Notes: a model not told the origin generated them from the letters alone. A stretch of DNA of 64,000 nucleotides from Oscillospiraceae bacterium (GCA_015066445.1 SVOK01000007.1:1-64000), one strand, 5' to 3'; numbered from the stretch's first letter, positions 1 through 9,303 are shown. Made by a program: numbers and translations.

Positions 1-695
1 CTGCTGTTCTTGATAAGAAAGAATACCTCGCTAAGAAGTCCATCTGGATCTTCGGTGGTGACGGTTGGGCATACGATATCGGCTTCGGCGGTGTTGACCA
101 CGTACTTGCTACCGGCGAAAATGTAAACATTATGGTATTCGATACTGAGGTTTACTCTAACACAGGCGGTCAGGCTTCTAAGGCTTCAAACATCGGTCAG
201 GTTGCTCAGTTCGCAGCTGCTGGTAAGGCTATCAATAAGAAGAGCCTTGCTGAAATCGCAATGTCTTACGGCTATGTATATGTAGCTCAGATTGCTATGG
301 GCGCTGATATGAACCAGACTCTTAAAGCTATTAAGGAAGCTGAAGCTTACAACGGTCCTTCAATCGTTATCTGCTACTCACCTTGCGAAATGCACTCTAT
401 TAAGGGTGGTATGGTTAACTGCCAGAACGAAATGAAGAAGGCTGTAGCTTGCGGTTACTGGGATATGTTCCGTTACAATCCTGCACTCAAGGCAGAGGGC
501 AAGAACCCCTTCAGTCTTGACAGCAAGCCTGCTACTGCTGATTACAAGGAGTTTATCCTTGGCGAAGCTCGTTACTCTTCACTTACTCGCTCCTTCCCCG
601 AGCGTGCAGATGCTCTCTTCGAGCAGGCAAGCGAGGCTGCAAAGGCTCGCCGTGCTCACCTCGAGAAGCTTGTTGAGCTTTACGGTAAGCAGTAA
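1..695 (+). CDS. nifJ: Pyruvate:ferredoxin (flavodoxin) oxidoreductase, C-terminal part
   Basis: The reading frame is open from base 3, so the gene begins before the window and about 230 C-terminal residues are visible. They hold the thiamine-diphosphate-binding part: FGGDGWAYDIGFGG near the edge, then VYSNTGGQASKAS. Both are typical of the last domain of single-chain pyruvate:ferredoxin oxidoreductases. The enzyme oxidises pyruvate to acetyl-CoA and CO2 and reduces ferredoxin in the cytoplasm of anaerobes. Codon use is biased toward C- or G-ending codons compared with neighbours, as expected for a highly expressed gene. It ends at an intrinsic terminator. The N-terminal domains and the iron-sulfur domain are not visible. 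Confidence 0.93.
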   Translation, partial: AVLDKKEYLAKKSIWIFGGDGWAYDIGFGGVDHVLATGENVNIMVFDTEVYSNTGGQASKASNIGQVAQFAAAGKAINKKSLAEIAMSYGYVYVAQIAMGADMNQTLKAIKEAEAYNGPSIVICYSPCEMHSIKGGMVNCQNEMKKAVACGYWDMFRYNPALKAEGKNPFSLDSKPATADYKEFILGEARYSSLTRSFPERADALFEQASEAAKARRAHLEKLVELYGKQ

Positions 696-710
696 TTTCA
701 CTAACAAACA

Positions 711-745
711 AAAAATCGTGTCAGGAAACTGGCACGATTTTTTAT
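711..745 (+). terminator. Intrinsic terminator after nifJ
   Basis: A stem of about 11 pairs (AAATCGTGTCAG / CTGGCACGATTT) closes a GAAA loop and is followed by a T tract. It lies 15 bases after the nifJ stop. Confidence 0.85.
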
Positions 746-835
746 TTAAACACGTTTGGATTTAAAAAAACATTATCTATCATTTTGAATAAAAACACAT
801 ATTATTTTTTATAAACTTTTCCGTATATTTTTTTA

Positions 836-863
836 TTGACTTATAACGAATTTGTGTTATTAT
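836..863 (+). promoter_or_regulatory. SigA-type promoter for the ABC exporter
   Basis: TTGACT (836-841) and TATTAT (858-863) are 16 bases apart, and a TG at 855-856 makes an extended -10. It sits 65 bases upstream of the ABC gene start. Confidence 0.65.
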
Positions 864-927
864 TTAAGCGGTTAGAGAATCTCTTACCGTAATAAAAATT
901 AAATATCTCTGTGGCGAGGTGCTTAAT

Positions 928-2733
928 ATGTCAAAAGTAAGACCCGAATTTGATGTTAAGCAGATTATGAAAGAGCAGCAAAATTTTCTCGACTGTTACA
1001 GTGGAGAAAGAAAAGGATTCTTGAATACCCTTTTTCGTTTTTATAAAGGGCATTATAAGAATTTGGTTATTGCGGCTCTTTTCTTTTTTATCAAAACTGC
1101 CCCTGTGTGGATAATCCCCATTGTAACCTCAAATGTTATTAATATAGCTACCGATAAGCCACCAAATGCTATTTTTCAATTGATTATAAATGGCGTTCTC
1201 ATATTTCTATGTGTTGTTCAGAACGCTGTAACTCACACGATATATGCAACTCATTTAAGCCGTGCCCAGCGCAGTGTTGAGGCAGGCCTCAGAGGGGCTA
1301 TGATACGTAAGCTACAGCAACTTTCTGTGGGCTTTCATAAAGATTTACAGTCAGGTAAAATACAGTCAAAGGTTATGCGTGATGTTGAAGCTATTGAAAA
1401 CTTCACAACCCAGATTTTTACAACATTTCTTACTGTGATTACAAATATGACAATATCCTTGGCAATTATAATCGCAAAAAACATAACCGTTTTCTTTATG
1501 TTTTTGCTCTGTGTTCCCGCAGCCGTGCTTGTAACCCGATTTTTTAGCAAAAAAATGCACAGCCGCACTCACGAATTCAGAGTTGAAATGGAAAATGCTT
1601 CTTCCACAGTTCTTGATATGGAGGAGCTTATCCCTGTCACCCGTGCACACGCACTCGAAAAATGCGAAGTCAAAAAAATGACAGCTAATGTCACAAAGGT
1701 TGCCGAAAGAGGCTATGATATGGATAAAATCTATGCTATTTTCGGTTCAATCAACTGGGTAATGTTCACTATTTTTCAGTTGGTATGCCTATTTTTTACA
1801 GGAGCATTAGCACTTAAAGGTGAAATTTCTGTAGGAGATATTACCCTTTATCAGAGCTATTTTGCCACCCTTATCGGTCAGGTCTCAAGTATAATTTCGC
1901 TTATGCCGATTATTGCAAAGGGCGCAGAATCCTTAAATTCTATCGGTGAAATTTTAAGTTCACATAATGTCGAGGATAATCAAAACAAGAAAAAACTTCA
2001 GAAGCTTGAAGGAAATTATGAGTTTGACAATGTTTTCTTTAACTATCCCGATGATAAAACACCCGTACTCCGTGGGCTTGACCTTACTGTAAAAGCAGGT
2101 GAAACCATAGCCTTAGTCGGTGAATCAGGCTCAGGCAAATCCACAATTTTAAATCTTGTAATCGGATTTGACAGACCAAACAGCGGAACAGTTAAAATTG
2201 ATGGAGTAGATATCCACGATATTGATATGCGATCCTGCCGAAAATTTATATCTGTCGTTCCTCAAAATTCCATCCTCTTTTCGGGCACAATAAAAGAAAA
2301 TATCACATACGGCTGTCCGCACATTACAAAAGAGCATCTTAACTATGTAATAAAAGCGGCTCGGCTTGACAGTGTTATTGCTTCTATGCCCAAGGGTATC
2401 AATACTGTTGTTGGCGAGCACGGGGCTAAGCTTTCAGGCGGACAACGGCAAAGAATTTCTATAGCAAGAGCAATTATCAGAAATCCAAAAGTTATAATTT
2501 TTGATGAAGCCACAAGCGCTCTTGACAGTATAACCGAACGTGAAATTCAAGAGGCTATAGATAACCTTACCGCCGACCGCACCACTTTCATTGTGGCTCA
2601 CAGACTTTCCACAATTAAAAATGCGGATAAAATTGCTGTTATAGAAAAAGGCCGTTGCGTTGAATTCGGCACTTATGATGAACTGATGAACAAAAAAGGC
2701 AAATTCTACGAATTAAAACAGCTACAAAGCTAA
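928..2733 (+). CDS. ABC exporter, fused permease and ATPase
   Basis: This is a half-transporter of the multidrug/lipid exporter type. About six membrane segments lie in residues 45-310, followed by a nucleotide-binding domain. That domain shows Walker A GESGSGKST near residue 395, signature LSGGQRQR near 500, Walker B IIFDEATSALD near 520 and an H-loop in AHRLSTI. ATG 928 is chosen over the GTG at 919 because the Shine-Dalgarno GCGAGGTG overlaps the GTG and sits properly before the ATG. It is monocistronic, with its own promoter and terminator. As a single half-transporter it would act as a homodimer. The substrate cannot be read from sequence. Confidence 0.9.
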   Translation: MSKVRPEFDVKQIMKEQQNFLDCYSGERKGFLNTLFRFYKGHYKNLVIAALFFFIKTAPVWIIPIVTSNVINIATDKPPNAIFQLIINGVLIFLCVVQNAVTHTIYATHLSRAQRSVEAGLRGAMIRKLQQLSVGFHKDLQSGKIQSKVMRDVEAIENFTTQIFTTFLTVITNMTISLAIIIAKNITVFFMFLLCVPAAVLVTRFFSKKMHSRTHEFRVEMENASSTVLDMEELIPVTRAHALEKCEVKKMTANVTKVAERGYDMDKIYAIFGSINWVMFTIFQLVCLFFTGALALKGEISVGDITLYQSYFATLIGQVSSIISLMPIIAKGAESLNSIGEILSSHNVEDNQNKKKLQKLEGNYEFDNVFFNYPDDKTPVLRGLDLTVKAGETIALVGESGSGKSTILNLVIGFDRPNSGTVKIDGVDIHDIDMRSCRKFISVVPQNSILFSGTIKENITYGCPHITKEHLNYVIKAARLDSVIASMPKGINTVVGEHGAKLSGGQRQRISIARAIIRNPKVIIFDEATSALDSITEREIQEAIDNLTADRTTFIVAHRLSTIKNADKIAVIEKGRCVEFGTYDELMNKKGKFYELKQLQS

Positions 2734-2736
2734 AAT

Positions 2737-2768
2737 AAAAGTATGCCGAGTTTCGGCATACTTTTTTT
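2737..2768. terminator. Bidirectional terminator between convergent genes
   Basis: A 12-bp stem (AAAGTATGCCGA / TCGGCATACTTT) with a three-base loop has A-rich and T-rich flanks. It serves the ABC gene on the right-going strand and the GH25 gene on the other. Confidence 0.85.
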
Positions 2769-4404
2769 ATTGCAGAAATGATTTTATTGCGTAAACTGCT
2801 CTACCGTTATACATAAGCTTTGCCCAACCGCTATCGCTTTCCGCTACCAATGTTACATATTCACCGTTCACAAGTGTATGTATAATATCCGACTCGGTTG
2901 TGGGCTTATCTCTTAAATTTGTTTCTTCCTTTGCGGTCACATTTCGGGAATCCACACCTTTAAAGGTCATACCGTGTTCGGTAAATGTGCCATTCTGGTC
3001 AGTTTGCTCATCAGAGCTGATTTCAGGCGCTTTGTCGGTAAGATAACTTGTAACAGCATAAACCGTTTGTCCGTTAAATTCAAGCCTTGACCAGCCCTTA
3101 TCGCTTACAGCAGTGCGCACCAGAAAAGTACCGCTTTTGAGACTGCCGATAACCTCGCTATTGGTAGTGGGAAGTACCCTGAGATTAACCTCCACCTTGG
3201 CAGTTACCCTATCGCTTTTAGGTGTGAATTTACAGCCTGCCACTATATCCTCTTTAGGAATTTGGACGACAGTATTTGAAAGATAGCTTGTTATGGCATA
3301 AACCGTTTTACCGTTATATAAAAGCCTCGACCAACCGTTGCTACCCACACCTGTTCGGGTTAAAAACTCTCCGCTTTTAAGCTTTGCAACAATATTAAAG
3401 TTCGTCCCTGCTCCCTCACGAAGATTTACCTCCTCTTTAGCGGTTACTTGGTCATTAATCTCTGTGTAAAGCTTTTCTTGTTCGGTTTTTGGTGGCTTTG
3501 CCTGTTCAGGCGTAGCTGTTGTATCTTTAGGATTTTGCTCATCTGCTGTAAAGTAAGACACATTAATATCGCAGTTTCCTTCAATACCATTAACATTTCC
3601 CCTGTTAGTGTATTGCCACATATCATATTTTCCGCTATAATCAGGTTTTTCAACCTCGGGATATGTTGGAGTGGTGTAATGCGCTATCCAAATTTTAAAG
3701 CTCTGCTCAATTCTCGGCATATTCCAATAGATGTTACCTGAAATTTCACCCTTGGCACCATAGAACATACCTGTATACCCCGCCTTTTTAATTCTTTCCA
3801 AAAAGGCTAATGCGTTATCGGTCCTGCTATCAGCAGAAAGCCTGTTCATTCGGCTGTCACTAACAGTATAACCTTCACAGTCATATACCACAGGGTAAGA
3901 AATTTTATAGCCCTTAACCGAAGAAATAACAAAATCCGCTTCTTCTATCGCCTCCGTAGTATTTACAGCGGTTGAAAAGAAATAAACTCCGACTAAAATC
4001 CCTTGCTTTACCGCCTGCTGAATATTATAATCAGCGTTACTGTCCTTATAAATTTTACCGTTTTCAGCCCTGTAGCCTATTCTGATAACAGCAAACTCTA
4101 TTCCGCTTTTTTTGACAGCCGCCCAATCAATTTTACCCTGCCATTTGGAAACATCAATGCCCAAAGCCTGACCATTTTTATGGGTAACGGTCTGGGTATC
4201 TACCTTAGCCCCTTCGTCCGTAATTTCTATATTTTCAGGGTCGGCGGTATCGTCCGCAGGGGTGGCAGAGACTGTAGTCTCAGAGCTGTTATCGTTCTGC
4301 AAAGGCACTGCCTCGCTTGAACTCAACTCATCCTTTGCGCTTTTACAGCCGCAAACAGCTATTAATATCAAAAAACACATAATAAAACTTAATAATCGTT
4401 TCAT
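2767..4404 (-). CDS. GH25 lysozyme-type lipoprotein with three SH3b domains
   Basis: The 545-residue protein starts with a lipoprotein-like signal (hydrophobic stretch, then CGC at about residue 20) and a low-complexity Ser/Thr/Asp linker. Residues about 78-290 are a glycoside hydrolase family 25 domain: GIDVSKWQGKIDW with the first catalytic Asp, VVYDCEG with the acidic pair, and a final CDINVS. GH25 enzymes cut the MurNAc-GlcNAc bond of peptidoglycan. Three bacterial SH3 domains follow, each beginning VTAKxExNLR and ending around VYAIxSFL; these usually bind cell wall. It is likely an exported, membrane-tethered wall hydrolase. A Shine-Dalgarno (CGGAGT) precedes the ATG. Confidence 0.9.
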   Translation of the reverse strand: MKRLLSFIMCFLILIAVCGCKSAKDELSSSEAVPLQNDNSSETTVSATPADDTADPENIEITDEGAKVDTQTVTHKNGQALGIDVSKWQGKIDWAAVKKSGIEFAVIRIGYRAENGKIYKDSNADYNIQQAVKQGILVGVYFFSTAVNTTEAIEEADFVISSVKGYKISYPVVYDCEGYTVSDSRMNRLSADSRTDNALAFLERIKKAGYTGMFYGAKGEISGNIYWNMPRIEQSFKIWIAHYTTPTYPEVEKPDYSGKYDMWQYTNRGNVNGIEGNCDINVSYFTADEQNPKDTTATPEQAKPPKTEQEKLYTEINDQVTAKEEVNLREGAGTNFNIVAKLKSGEFLTRTGVGSNGWSRLLYNGKTVYAITSYLSNTVVQIPKEDIVAGCKFTPKSDRVTAKVEVNLRVLPTTNSEVIGSLKSGTFLVRTAVSDKGWSRLEFNGQTVYAVTSYLTDKAPEISSDEQTDQNGTFTEHGMTFKGVDSRNVTAKEETNLRDKPTTESDIIHTLVNGEYVTLVAESDSGWAKLMYNGRAVYAIKSFLQ

Positions 4405-4492
4405 ATTTTTACTCCGTATAATAAAAGGTTTCTATTTAATAATACTTTTTACCACCTTTTAAAGTTTCATAATCTGTAATTTTTTTTAAATC

Positions 4493-5653
4493 TTAATCCA
4501 AATGCCCGAAATATTCGTCTATTCCGCCCCAGTCTGGTGGCTCTACAGAATAGCTTATAGGATAGTTTATCACATAGTAATCCCAGTCATGAATTACCTC
4601 ATGAACAGAAAAAATACTCCCTAAATCGTGATTTTTAACCGCATTCTGGAAATCATTTTTCATTGTGATGATAGCTTTTTTGGTTTCATTATCCAAAGCG
4701 GCAGAAATTGAATTATCAAAGCGCTCGATTATTATGTGATAGGTGTTATCCACACTTACAACCCCTGTAAAAGGGTCAATAAACATTCGGTTTTCAGGAA
4801 GCTCCAGCTTTTGCCAATATACACTGTCCGGCTCTTTGAGGGTTACTACCGAGCCTAAAAGTAAATTTTCAATATGCAAATGGAGGAATTTAAAATTTTC
4901 ACAAAGAGTCTGCTTTTCTGTTTCGCTCAAATTCGCCAATACCTCTCTTTGCCACATAAGGCACTTTTCCTCCGACGGCTTAGGTAAGTCAGATTTGTGC
5001 AGATAGTATTTTCTTGTGGTAAAAGCTACAATATCAAGATAAGTCCGCTCCGAAATATGATAAACCTTGCGATTTTCTCCACTTATTATTTCAACAATAC
5101 CGTAAAGCTCGGGATAACGGGGACAAACATTAAGTGTTGTTACTGTTTCATTCTCATTTTTAAATTCAAAGCGGTAAAGCACAAAATCCGCCTCTTTAAC
5201 CTCGTGCTGCGGCTCTCCCCAATGGGTTTCTGTTAAAAGCTTTGTAAAAGCGGTTATTTTCTCGGTATCGGTAATTTTATACTCCTTAGGAGTTGAGGTT
5301 ATAAGATTAGTTGCCACTATCTCGGTCACACCGTCCGAAAAATAGTCAGCAATATTATCGGCACTAGTTCCGCTTAAATACTCTTTAACATTCACAAAAA
5401 AGCTTTGTACCGCTTCTACCACAGGCTCTCGCAAAGCATCGACGCTGAACACCGTTGAGAGTGCCGCAATTAAAAAAGCCGTTATAACGCACGCCGCTCT
5501 TTTTGCCGCAGTATTAACAAGCTTCCTCATTCCTTTTTGCGACTTAATAAGCTTCCCCATCTTGCTTTCGAATTCAGGTGAAAATTCATAGGGAATAATG
5601 TTTTTCTCCGCCTGCGCTGCTATGAACGCATTTTTAAGCACAAAATTAACCAT
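4493..5653 (-). CDS. Membrane-anchored protein encoded with the ECF sigma factor, probable anti-sigma
   Basis: The 386-residue protein has a short cytoplasmic N-terminus (about 48 residues), one membrane helix at about 49-67 and a long extracytoplasmic domain. This is the layout of anti-sigma factors of Clostridia that pair with ECF sigma factors (DUF4179-like). The start codon overlaps the end of the sigma gene by 8 bases, so the two are translationally coupled. I infer it holds the sigma factor at the membrane until an outside signal arrives. The outer domain has no motif that I recognise. Confidence 0.7.
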   Translation of the reverse strand: MVNFVLKNAFIAAQAEKNIIPYEFSPEFESKMGKLIKSQKGMRKLVNTAAKRAACVITAFLIAALSTVFSVDALREPVVEAVQSFFVNVKEYLSGTSADNIADYFSDGVTEIVATNLITSTPKEYKITDTEKITAFTKLLTETHWGEPQHEVKEADFVLYRFEFKNENETVTTLNVCPRYPELYGIVEIISGENRKVYHISERTYLDIVAFTTRKYYLHKSDLPKPSEEKCLMWQREVLANLSETEKQTLCENFKFLHLHIENLLLGSVVTLKEPDSVYWQKLELPENRMFIDPFTGVVSVDNTYHIIIERFDNSISAALDNETKKAIITMKNDFQNAVKNHDLGSIFSVHEVIHDWDYYVINYPISYSVEPPDWGGIDEYFGHLD

Positions 5654-6194
5654 AAAGCACCTCCGAAAGTCTTTTTACTAAAAGCTTCTTTCCCCTTACG
5701 AGCTGCATTTTAACCGTTGCAGGCTTGCGTTCTAAAATATGCGCAATTTGCTTTACAGATAAATCCCGAACAAAATGTAAATACAGCACTTCCGTATAGG
5801 GTGAGGTTATACTTTTTATGCAGTTTACTATTTTTTCATATTCTAAGTTTGACAAAAGCTCAGAAAAGGCTTTATCGTCGGCTATTATCCCGTCCGTTTC
5901 TTCAAATGGCACTTCCTCTATCAAAGCTTGTCTGCGGAGAAAATCATAAGCAGTATTTTTAGCTATAATGGTTAAAAACGCCACTGTTTCTCGGCTTTCT
6001 ACATCATCTATTTTTTTGATATTCTTGGCAATTTTTATAAATGTGTTTTGCAGAATGTCCTCACTGTCAGAATCGGTAGAGACAATTCTTCTGATTACTG
6101 TAAACAACAGCCTTCGGTATTTACAGTAAAGCGTTTCAAGCTTATCTTTATGCTCCCCGGTCATATCAACTGTAGAAAAAACAACTGCTAACAT
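5646..6194 (-). CDS. ECF-type RNA polymerase sigma factor
   Basis: The protein of 182 residues shows sigma-70 region 2 (DSEDILQNTFIKIAKNI and FLTIIAKNTAYDFLRR) and region 4 (YTEVLYLHFVRDLSVKQIA, then KPATVKMQLVRGKK with a helix-turn-helix). ECF factors direct RNA polymerase to a small regulon in response to envelope or other stress. ATG 6194 is preferred over a GTG 15 bases upstream because GAGGTGG lies 6-7 bases before it. The gene overlaps the anti-sigma-like gene downstream by 8 bases. Confidence 0.88.
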   Translation of the reverse strand: MLAVVFSTVDMTGEHKDKLETLYCKYRRLLFTVIRRIVSTDSDSEDILQNTFIKIAKNIKKIDDVESRETVAFLTIIAKNTAYDFLRRQALIEEVPFEETDGIIADDKAFSELLSNLEYEKIVNCIKSITSPYTEVLYLHFVRDLSVKQIAHILERKPATVKMQLVRGKKLLVKRLSEVLYG

Positions 6195-6239
6195 AAGTAC
6201 CCACCTCACTTAAATAAACGATTATTAAGTGATTAAAGG

Positions 6240-6731
6240 TTACAGATTATTTAAAATAATTTTCCAAGCGGATACTAATTTATCCTGCGACCATGCCGCA
6301 TTTGCAGGCGATGTTGAGGGCAAGCATACTGCTTTTTTACCAATAGCTTCCTTTATGTATTTGTTATAAAATTTTTCTGCTGTTTTGCCGTTAACAAAAA
6401 TTTGCTTTATATCAGCGGATTGCAGTATCTGCGTTAAATCATTAGGCACAACATTTCTGATGCTGCTGTCTGCACTGCCCTCTATTTCACAAGAGGCAAT
6501 AACATCCCAAAGAGCTATATTATGCGACAGTATAAATTCACGTTTTTCCTCAACCGTCTGCGGCACTTCACAACTAAAAACCTCTGCCAAAACCCTCCAA
6601 AATCTGTTTTGTGGGTGACCGTAAAAAAACATCTGCTCACGTGATTTCAAGGAAGGAAAGCTTCCTAAAATAAGCACTTTAGAGTCAATATTAAATAATG
6701 GTTTTATTGGGTGCAATTGTTTTTCTTTCAT
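6240..6731 (-). CDS. DNA-deoxyinosine (hypoxanthine) glycosylase, UDG family 6-like
   Basis: The 163-residue protein carries LILGSFPSLKSREQMFFYG followed by HPQNRFW near the N-terminus, and LPSTSPANA near the C-terminus. These are hallmarks of the uracil-DNA-glycosylase superfamily branch that removes hypoxanthine (deaminated adenine) from DNA. Related mismatch-specific uracil glycosylases remain possible. Its start overlaps the upstream MGMT-type gene by 4 bases (ATGA), forming a two-gene DNA-repair operon. Confidence 0.83.
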   Translation of the reverse strand: MKEKQLHPIKPLFNIDSKVLILGSFPSLKSREQMFFYGHPQNRFWRVLAEVFSCEVPQTVEEKREFILSHNIALWDVIASCEIEGSADSSIRNVVPNDLTQILQSADIKQIFVNGKTAEKFYNKYIKEAIGKKAVCLPSTSPANAAWSQDKLVSAWKIILNNL

Positions 6732-7060
6732 ATAATATCACCATTTTCGGAAAATTGAGGCTGCCAGCCATAAATTTTTAAATCAACACAGCCGTCTTCA
6801 TTAAATATAATTCCCTCGTCCATAAGAAGCTTTCTTTGAACACCCTCGCCGCCAAAGGCAAACGCAGGAGCGGTTTTACCCTCACGGTTAACTACTCGGT
6901 GACAGGGAATTATGCCGGGTGCGGGATTACTGTGAAGTGCATAACCAACCACCCTCGACCAGCGTGGATTACCCGCAAGCATTGCCACCTGCCCGTAGGT
7001 TGCAACCTTGCCTTTTGGTATTTTTGAAACAACAGAATATATTTTTTTGAAAACTGACAT
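6728..7060 (-). CDS. MGMT/Ogt-family alkylated-DNA methyltransferase, short form
   Basis: The 110-residue protein is only the DNA-binding and active-site domain of O6-alkylguanine-DNA methyltransferases: KGKVATYGQVA (helix-turn-helix), WSRVVGYALHSNP and the active-site IPCHRVV. The Cys in PCHRV is kept, unlike alkyltransferase-like proteins that have Trp there, so it may be a real suicide methyl acceptor. The usual N-terminal domain is missing, as in other short members. It heads the operon with the deoxyinosine glycosylase, so both enzymes repair damaged bases. Confidence 0.85.
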   Translation of the reverse strand: MSVFKKIYSVVSKIPKGKVATYGQVAMLAGNPRWSRVVGYALHSNPAPGIIPCHRVVNREGKTAPAFAFGGEGVQRKLLMDEGIIFNEDGCVDLKIYGWQPQFSENGDII

Positions 7061-7133
7061 ATTTAACTCCGCATAAAAATTTTATTTACTTTTATATTAA
7101 TCAGAACAAATTGATTTATTCCAATTATACCAC

Positions 7134-7168
7134 AAAAAAGCCTGTATGACAATGTCATACAGGCTTTA
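7134..7168 (-). terminator. Terminator after the SGNH hydrolase gene
   Basis: A perfect stem (AAAGCCTGTATGACA / TGTCATACAGGCTTT), read leftward, ends in a T tract. Confidence 0.88.
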
Positions 7169-7183
7169 GTAAATATTGCGCTA

Positions 7184-7804
7184 TTAAATTAATTGCGAAA
7201 TATATTCCGCATAAAGCTGACCTATAAATTCTGCGCCCTTAGGCTTGGTGGGATGAACACCGTCCTCCGCAAAGGAAAGCGGATCATCATTAGTGTAAGC
7301 CGAGGCGAGCAAACCATCAAGCGGCATATAAACATCTGCAAATTCACGGGCGAGCTTTCTTTCTATTTCTATCTTTTTATAAAGATCCTCACGGAAGAAA
7401 AGCTTATCCTCAGCGGGGATAAGGAAAGGCTCAATCATCATTATTTTAGCATTTGTCTTTTCCTTTATTGCGGTAAGAACAGTGCGATAACGCTCCTCAA
7501 AAACCTCATCCGGGATCCAGCTTTTATCAGCTGCGTGATGCCAGACATCATTAATACCAATAAGAATAGACACTATATCAGGCTGTATATCAATAAAATC
7601 CTTTTGAAGACGAGCCACCAAATCCTTAGTCTGATTACCGCTGATACCGAGGTCAATAAATTCAAACTCCACATCAGGGAATTTTTCCACTAAAAGCTTT
7701 GCGGCATATTTAGGATAACCGCCGCCTAAATCGTGAATATTACCGTAATTGCGTCCCGCATCGGTAATACTGTCACCCTGAAATAATAGTTTGATTTTTT
7801 TCAT
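7184..7804 (-). CDS. SGNH/GDSL-family hydrolase
   Basis: The protein of 206 residues has all blocks of the SGNH hydrolase family: FQGDSITDAGR (nucleophile Ser), GISGNQT (Gly/Asn oxyanion blocks), IGINDVWH and the final DGVHP with the catalytic Asp-His. These enzymes de-esterify lipids, sugars or acylated polysaccharides. No signal peptide is present, so it works in the cytoplasm. The second in-frame ATG is chosen because GAGGAAG, lying in the last codons of the upstream gene, would overlap the first ATG. It follows the CorC/HlyC gene without a gap, so they are probably co-transcribed. Confidence 0.85.
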   Translation of the reverse strand: MKKIKLLFQGDSITDAGRNYGNIHDLGGGYPKYAAKLLVEKFPDVEFEFIDLGISGNQTKDLVARLQKDFIDIQPDIVSILIGINDVWHHAADKSWIPDEVFEERYRTVLTAIKEKTNAKIMMIEPFLIPAEDKLFFREDLYKKIEIERKLAREFADVYMPLDGLLASAYTNDDPLSFAEDGVHPTKPKGAEFIGQLYAEYISQLI

Positions 7805-7805
7805 A

Positions 7806-9140
7806 TTAATCATCTTCCTCGTCGTCAGAGTCCTCGATTATTTCTTTTACCTCTACAGTAATTTCCTGTGCCATAAGCTCATCAGCCTTTGTTACTGTAA
7901 CAACGAGATTTTCATAGTCAAAGGTAACACCCTGCTCAGGTATACTGCCTATAATCTCACTTACCCAACCGTTAACGGTTGTAGCCTCGGTTTCTTCGTC
8001 AGACTCAAGAGAGAAATGCTCAAAGAAATCCTCAATATTAGTCGAGCCAAGCACACGGTATTTATTTTCTTCAAGCTGAATGAAATCCTCAATAGCTTCA
8101 TCACGCTCGTCCCATATATCGCCGACTATTTCTTCGAGAATATCCTCCATTGTAACGATACCTGCGGTCTCACCGTATTCATTAATAACAATTACAATGT
8201 GATTATGCTCTTTTTGCATATCCTTAAACAGCACATCAAGATGAGCAGTTTCAGGCACAAAAGTGGGCTGGAACATAACATCCTCTAATTTGAAATCGGG
8301 ACGATTATATCTTAACAGAAAATCTCTTGAATGAAGCACACCGATTATATTATCAGTGGTTTCGGAAAAGACAGGCATTCTTGAATAGCCCTCTGTTTCG
8401 ATAAGCTCTAAAACTTCTTCGTTGGTTGCAGTATTGGGTATAAATACAATTGATCTACGGGGAGTCATAACATCCTCGGCGGTCATACCGTCAAGCTTGA
8501 AAACATTTTTTATGTATTCAATGTCATTCTCGTTAAGGCTTCCTTCATCAGCACCGGCATCAAGCATTAGCACGATATCCTCTTCAGATACAGGGTTTTC
8601 CTTTTCGTGAGGGTCGATACCGAAAATGCGCAGAATTCCATTTGTAGCAATGGTTAAAAGCCAAATGATAGGCTTTAAAATTGCAGCAAGGCCTGAAATC
8701 ATACCGCAAACGGCGTCTGCAAGCTTTTCCTTGTGCTTCATTGCAATACGCTTAGGAACAAGCTCACCCAAAACAAGGGTGAAGAATGATAAAATAAGGG
8801 TAATCACAATAACCGCTACAGTATTAACAGAGCCAATCTGCTTTTCAGAAATATCAAAAACCTTAATCAAAAATCCTGAAAGTCTTTCTGCGAAGTTATC
8901 CGCAGCAAAAGCAGAACCCAAGAAACCTGCAAGTGTGATACCGATTTGAATAGTTGATAAAAAGCGTGTGGGCTCTTCTATCATTTTGAGCATTTTTACA
9001 GCTTTTTTATCACCGTCGTCCGCCCTTGATTTCAGTTTTTTCTCATTAAGGGAAATAACTGCAATTTCGGTTGCGGCAAAGAAAGCATTTAATAGAATAA
9101 GTATAAGTTGTAATAAAAGTTGTCCGGCAATGTCAGACAT
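7806..9140 (-). CDS. CorC/HlyC-family membrane protein with CBS pair
   Basis: The 444-residue protein has an N-terminal CNNM/DUF21 domain with about four membrane segments (residues 5-190), two CBS domains (about 205-330, starting at EDVMTPRRSIVFIP) and a C-terminal CorC/HlyC transporter-associated domain, ending in an acidic tail. The family is linked to magnesium or cobalt efflux. ATG 9140 follows GGAGGTTATTAAA; a TTG 15 bases upstream lies in the Shine-Dalgarno and is not used here. A possible small peptide gene lies 55 bases upstream. Confidence 0.88.
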   Translation of the reverse strand: MSDIAGQLLLQLILILLNAFFAATEIAVISLNEKKLKSRADDGDKKAVKMLKMIEEPTRFLSTIQIGITLAGFLGSAFAADNFAERLSGFLIKVFDISEKQIGSVNTVAVIVITLILSFFTLVLGELVPKRIAMKHKEKLADAVCGMISGLAAILKPIIWLLTIATNGILRIFGIDPHEKENPVSEEDIVLMLDAGADEGSLNENDIEYIKNVFKLDGMTAEDVMTPRRSIVFIPNTATNEEVLELIETEGYSRMPVFSETTDNIIGVLHSRDFLLRYNRPDFKLEDVMFQPTFVPETAHLDVLFKDMQKEHNHIVIVINEYGETAGIVTMEDILEEIVGDIWDERDEAIEDFIQLEENKYRVLGSTNIEDFFEHFSLESDEETEATTVNGWVSEIIGSIPEQGVTFDYENLVVTVTKADELMAQEITVEVKEIIEDSDDEEDD

Positions 9141-9195
9141 TTTAATAACCTCCAAAATAATATAAATGTGTTTTTTTATTAAAATAGAAACAAAA

Positions 9196-9303
9196 TCAGT
9201 TTAAATCTACTTTGTAAAAATCCAAGCGGTTGTTAACACATTTACCGTATTTCAAAGGTACACGAGTAGCAATACAGTTACTACTTCGCCCAAGCGGATC
9301 CAC
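9196..9303 (-). CDS. Candidate 35-residue peptide gene
   Basis: A GTG start at 9303 lies 8 bases after AAGGAG, and an in-frame stop just upstream excludes a longer form. The peptide begins VDPLGRSSNCIATRVPLKYG and ends KCVNNRLDFYKVDLN: two cysteines, basic, no signal or membrane segment. It lies 55 bases upstream of the CorC/HlyC gene on the same strand. I do not recognise a family. It could be a real small protein, a leader peptide, or part of a dispersed intergenic repeat. The remaining bases 9304-9450 show no gene. Confidence 0.4.
   Translation of the reverse strand: MDPLGRSSNCIATRVPLKYGKCVNNRLDFYKVDLN

Noticed and set aside
6728..7060. Alkyltransferase-like protein (inactive MGMT)
   Set aside because: The active-site Cys in PCHRV is present, so activity is likely.
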